From Martinezella rhizogenes (GTDB lineage: Bacteria; Pseudomonadota; Alphaproteobacteria; Rhizobiales; Rhizobiaceae): a DNA stretch of 64,000 nt. The first letter of the stretch is position 1, and each line of letters begins with the position of its first letter. The stretch is from assembly GCF_000799715.1 (NCBI RefSeq), contig NZ_JUHG01000011.1, forward strand, positions 930,001 to 994,000, read 5' to 3'. Below the pieces are notes generated by a model that was not told the origin of the DNA, did not search any database, and saw nothing but the letters and a program-made list of their open reading frames with translations. Positions 63,061 to 64,000 of this stretch are shown in pieces. Both the position numbers and the translations under genes were made by a program.

Positions 63061-64000
63061 ATGGGCATGTTGGTTGATGGCGTCTGGCACGACGTCTGGT
63101 ACGACACGAAGGAAACCAAGGGCCACTTCAAGCGCGCCGCCTCACAGTTCCGCAACTGGATCACCGCCGACGGAGCGCCGGGGCCGAGCGGTACTGGCGG
63201 CTTCAAGGCAGAGGCCGGGCGCTACCATCTCTACGTCTCGCTCGCCTGCCCCTGGGCGCACCGTACGCTGATCTTCCGCAAGCTGAAGAAGCTTGAGGAC
63301 CTGATCTCCGTTTCCATAGTCGATCCGCTGATGCTGGAAAATGGCTGGGAATTCAAAGGCAAGGATGGCGGCACGGTCGACCATCTCTTCGGTGCAAAGG
63401 CGCTCTGGGAAGTCTACGTCAAGGCAGATCCACATTATTCCGGCCGCGTCACCGTTCCCGTCCTCTGGGACAAGCAGACCGGCACGATCGTCAACAATGA
63501 GTCCGCCGAGATCATCCGCATGTTCAACAGCGCCTTCGACGGCCTGACCGGCTCGAAGGATGATTTCTACCCGACGGACCTCAGAGCCGAGATCGATACA
63601 CTGAACGAGGTCGTCTACGACACGGTCAACAACGGCGTCTACAAATCCGGCTTTGCCGGCACGCAGGAAGCCTATGACGGCAATGTCCGCCGCCTGTTCG
63701 AAACCCTCGATATGCTCGACAAGCGCCTGGAGGCAAGCCGCTATCTCCTGGGCGACCGGCTGACCGAGGCCGACTGGCGGCTCTTCACCACGCTCGCCCG
63801 CTTCGACGCCGTCTATGTCGGTCATTTCAAATGCAATATCCGTCGCATCGAGGACTATCGCAACCTGTCAGGCTACCTGCGCGACCTCTATCAGGTTCCC
63901 GGTGTCGCCGAGACCACGAACCTTACGCATATCAAGGATCACTACTACCGCAGCCACAAGACGATCAATCCGACCGGTATCGTCCCCCTCGGCCCCGATC
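63061..64000 (+). CDS. Glutathione S-transferase family protein, glutathionyl-hydroquinone reductase type (3' end outside window)
   Basis: The frame is open from the ATG at 63061 to the end of the window (313 codons) with no stop, so the 3' end is missing. AAAGGATGG precedes the start. The protein matches the YqjG/ECM4 group: LYVSLACPWAHRTLIFRKLKKLED with the catalytic Cys63, then VPVLWDKQTGTIVNNESAEIIRMFN, a helical C-terminal GST domain with RYLLGDRLTEADWRLFTTLARFDAVYVGHFKCN and HYYRSHKTINPTGIVPLGPD, which is near the usual end. Such enzymes reduce glutathionyl-hydroquinones to hydroquinones using glutathione. Confidence 0.9.
   Translation, partial: MGMLVDGVWHDVWYDTKETKGHFKRAASQFRNWITADGAPGPSGTGGFKAEAGRYHLYVSLACPWAHRTLIFRKLKKLEDLISVSIVDPLMLENGWEFKGKDGGTVDHLFGAKALWEVYVKADPHYSGRVTVPVLWDKQTGTIVNNESAEIIRMFNSAFDGLTGSKDDFYPTDLRAEIDTLNEVVYDTVNNGVYKSGFAGTQEAYDGNVRRLFETLDMLDKRLEASRYLLGDRLTEADWRLFTTLARFDAVYVGHFKCNIRRIEDYRNLSGYLRDLYQVPGVAETTNLTHIKDHYYRSHKTINPTGIVPLGPD

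Overview
The window reads as a chromosomal segment of an alphaproteobacterium of the order Rhizobiales, most likely Rhizobium. The reasons are its GC-rich, strongly biased coding sequence, rhizobial-type families (BA14K, DUF1236-like SH3 protein, DUF1285, PhoX), separate petA-petB-petC genes, and short palindromic intergenic elements resembling RIME repeats. Genes are packed closely on both strands. I see no rRNA, tRNA, CRISPR array, insertion sequence or prophage.

Layout. 1-8.5 kb: end of a Ca2+/H+ antiporter, aspartate aminotransferase, a periplasmic PQQ-type sugar dehydrogenase, a DMT exporter, a cold shock protein, a BA14K protein, an MBL-fold hydrolase, an SH3 protein and a small glycine-rich membrane protein. 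8.5-12.3 kb: a regulatory unit of MarR regulator, OmpR-type response regulator, EnvZ-like kinase and DUF1349 protein, recalling the PetP/PetR regulators of cytochrome bc1 genes in Rhodobacter. 12.3-15.5 kb: an AT-rich orphan gene, a tRNA-binding protein, a ybjN-proC pair and ubiK. 15.7-21.8 kb: a forward series of lgt, a MidA-like methyltransferase, pgeF, an M24-fold protein without metal ligands, a lipoprotein and prs. 21.9-26.2 kb, reverse: two tandem 486-residue secreted paralogues followed by an MFS transporter.

26.3-35.2 kb: rplY, a GGDEF/EAL protein with a co-transcribed solute-binding protein, pth, an acetyltransferase, clpS, a vapBC toxin-antitoxin module with a palindromic operator, ychF and two overlapping MaoC-like genes. 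35.2-38.7 kb, reverse: apt and petABC for the cytochrome bc1 complex. 39.1-44.0 kb: a membrane-anchored endonuclease/exonuclease/phosphatase-family protein and two tandem ABC exporter half-transporters. 44.4-52.6 kb: trmL, a hydrolase-like protein, a Na+/phosphate cotransporter, hemF, small conserved proteins, and an overlapping DUF1285-NUDIX-cca operon. 52.7-60.0 kb: a MoxR-DUF58-BatA/DUF4159-VWA-like-GNAT operon with several 4-bp overlaps. 60.0-64.0 kb: Tat-exported PhoX phosphatase behind a plausible Pho box, another GNAT protein, and the first part of a glutathione S-transferase family gene that runs off the end.

Most content is housekeeping. The parts most worth a second look are the PetP/PetR-like operon with its palindrome and unusual kinase H-box, the twin secreted paralogues, the metal-ligand-free M24 protein, the c-di-GMP/solute-binding pair, the MoxR operon, and several perfect inverted repeats in intergenic DNA. 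I found no system I can call clearly undescribed.
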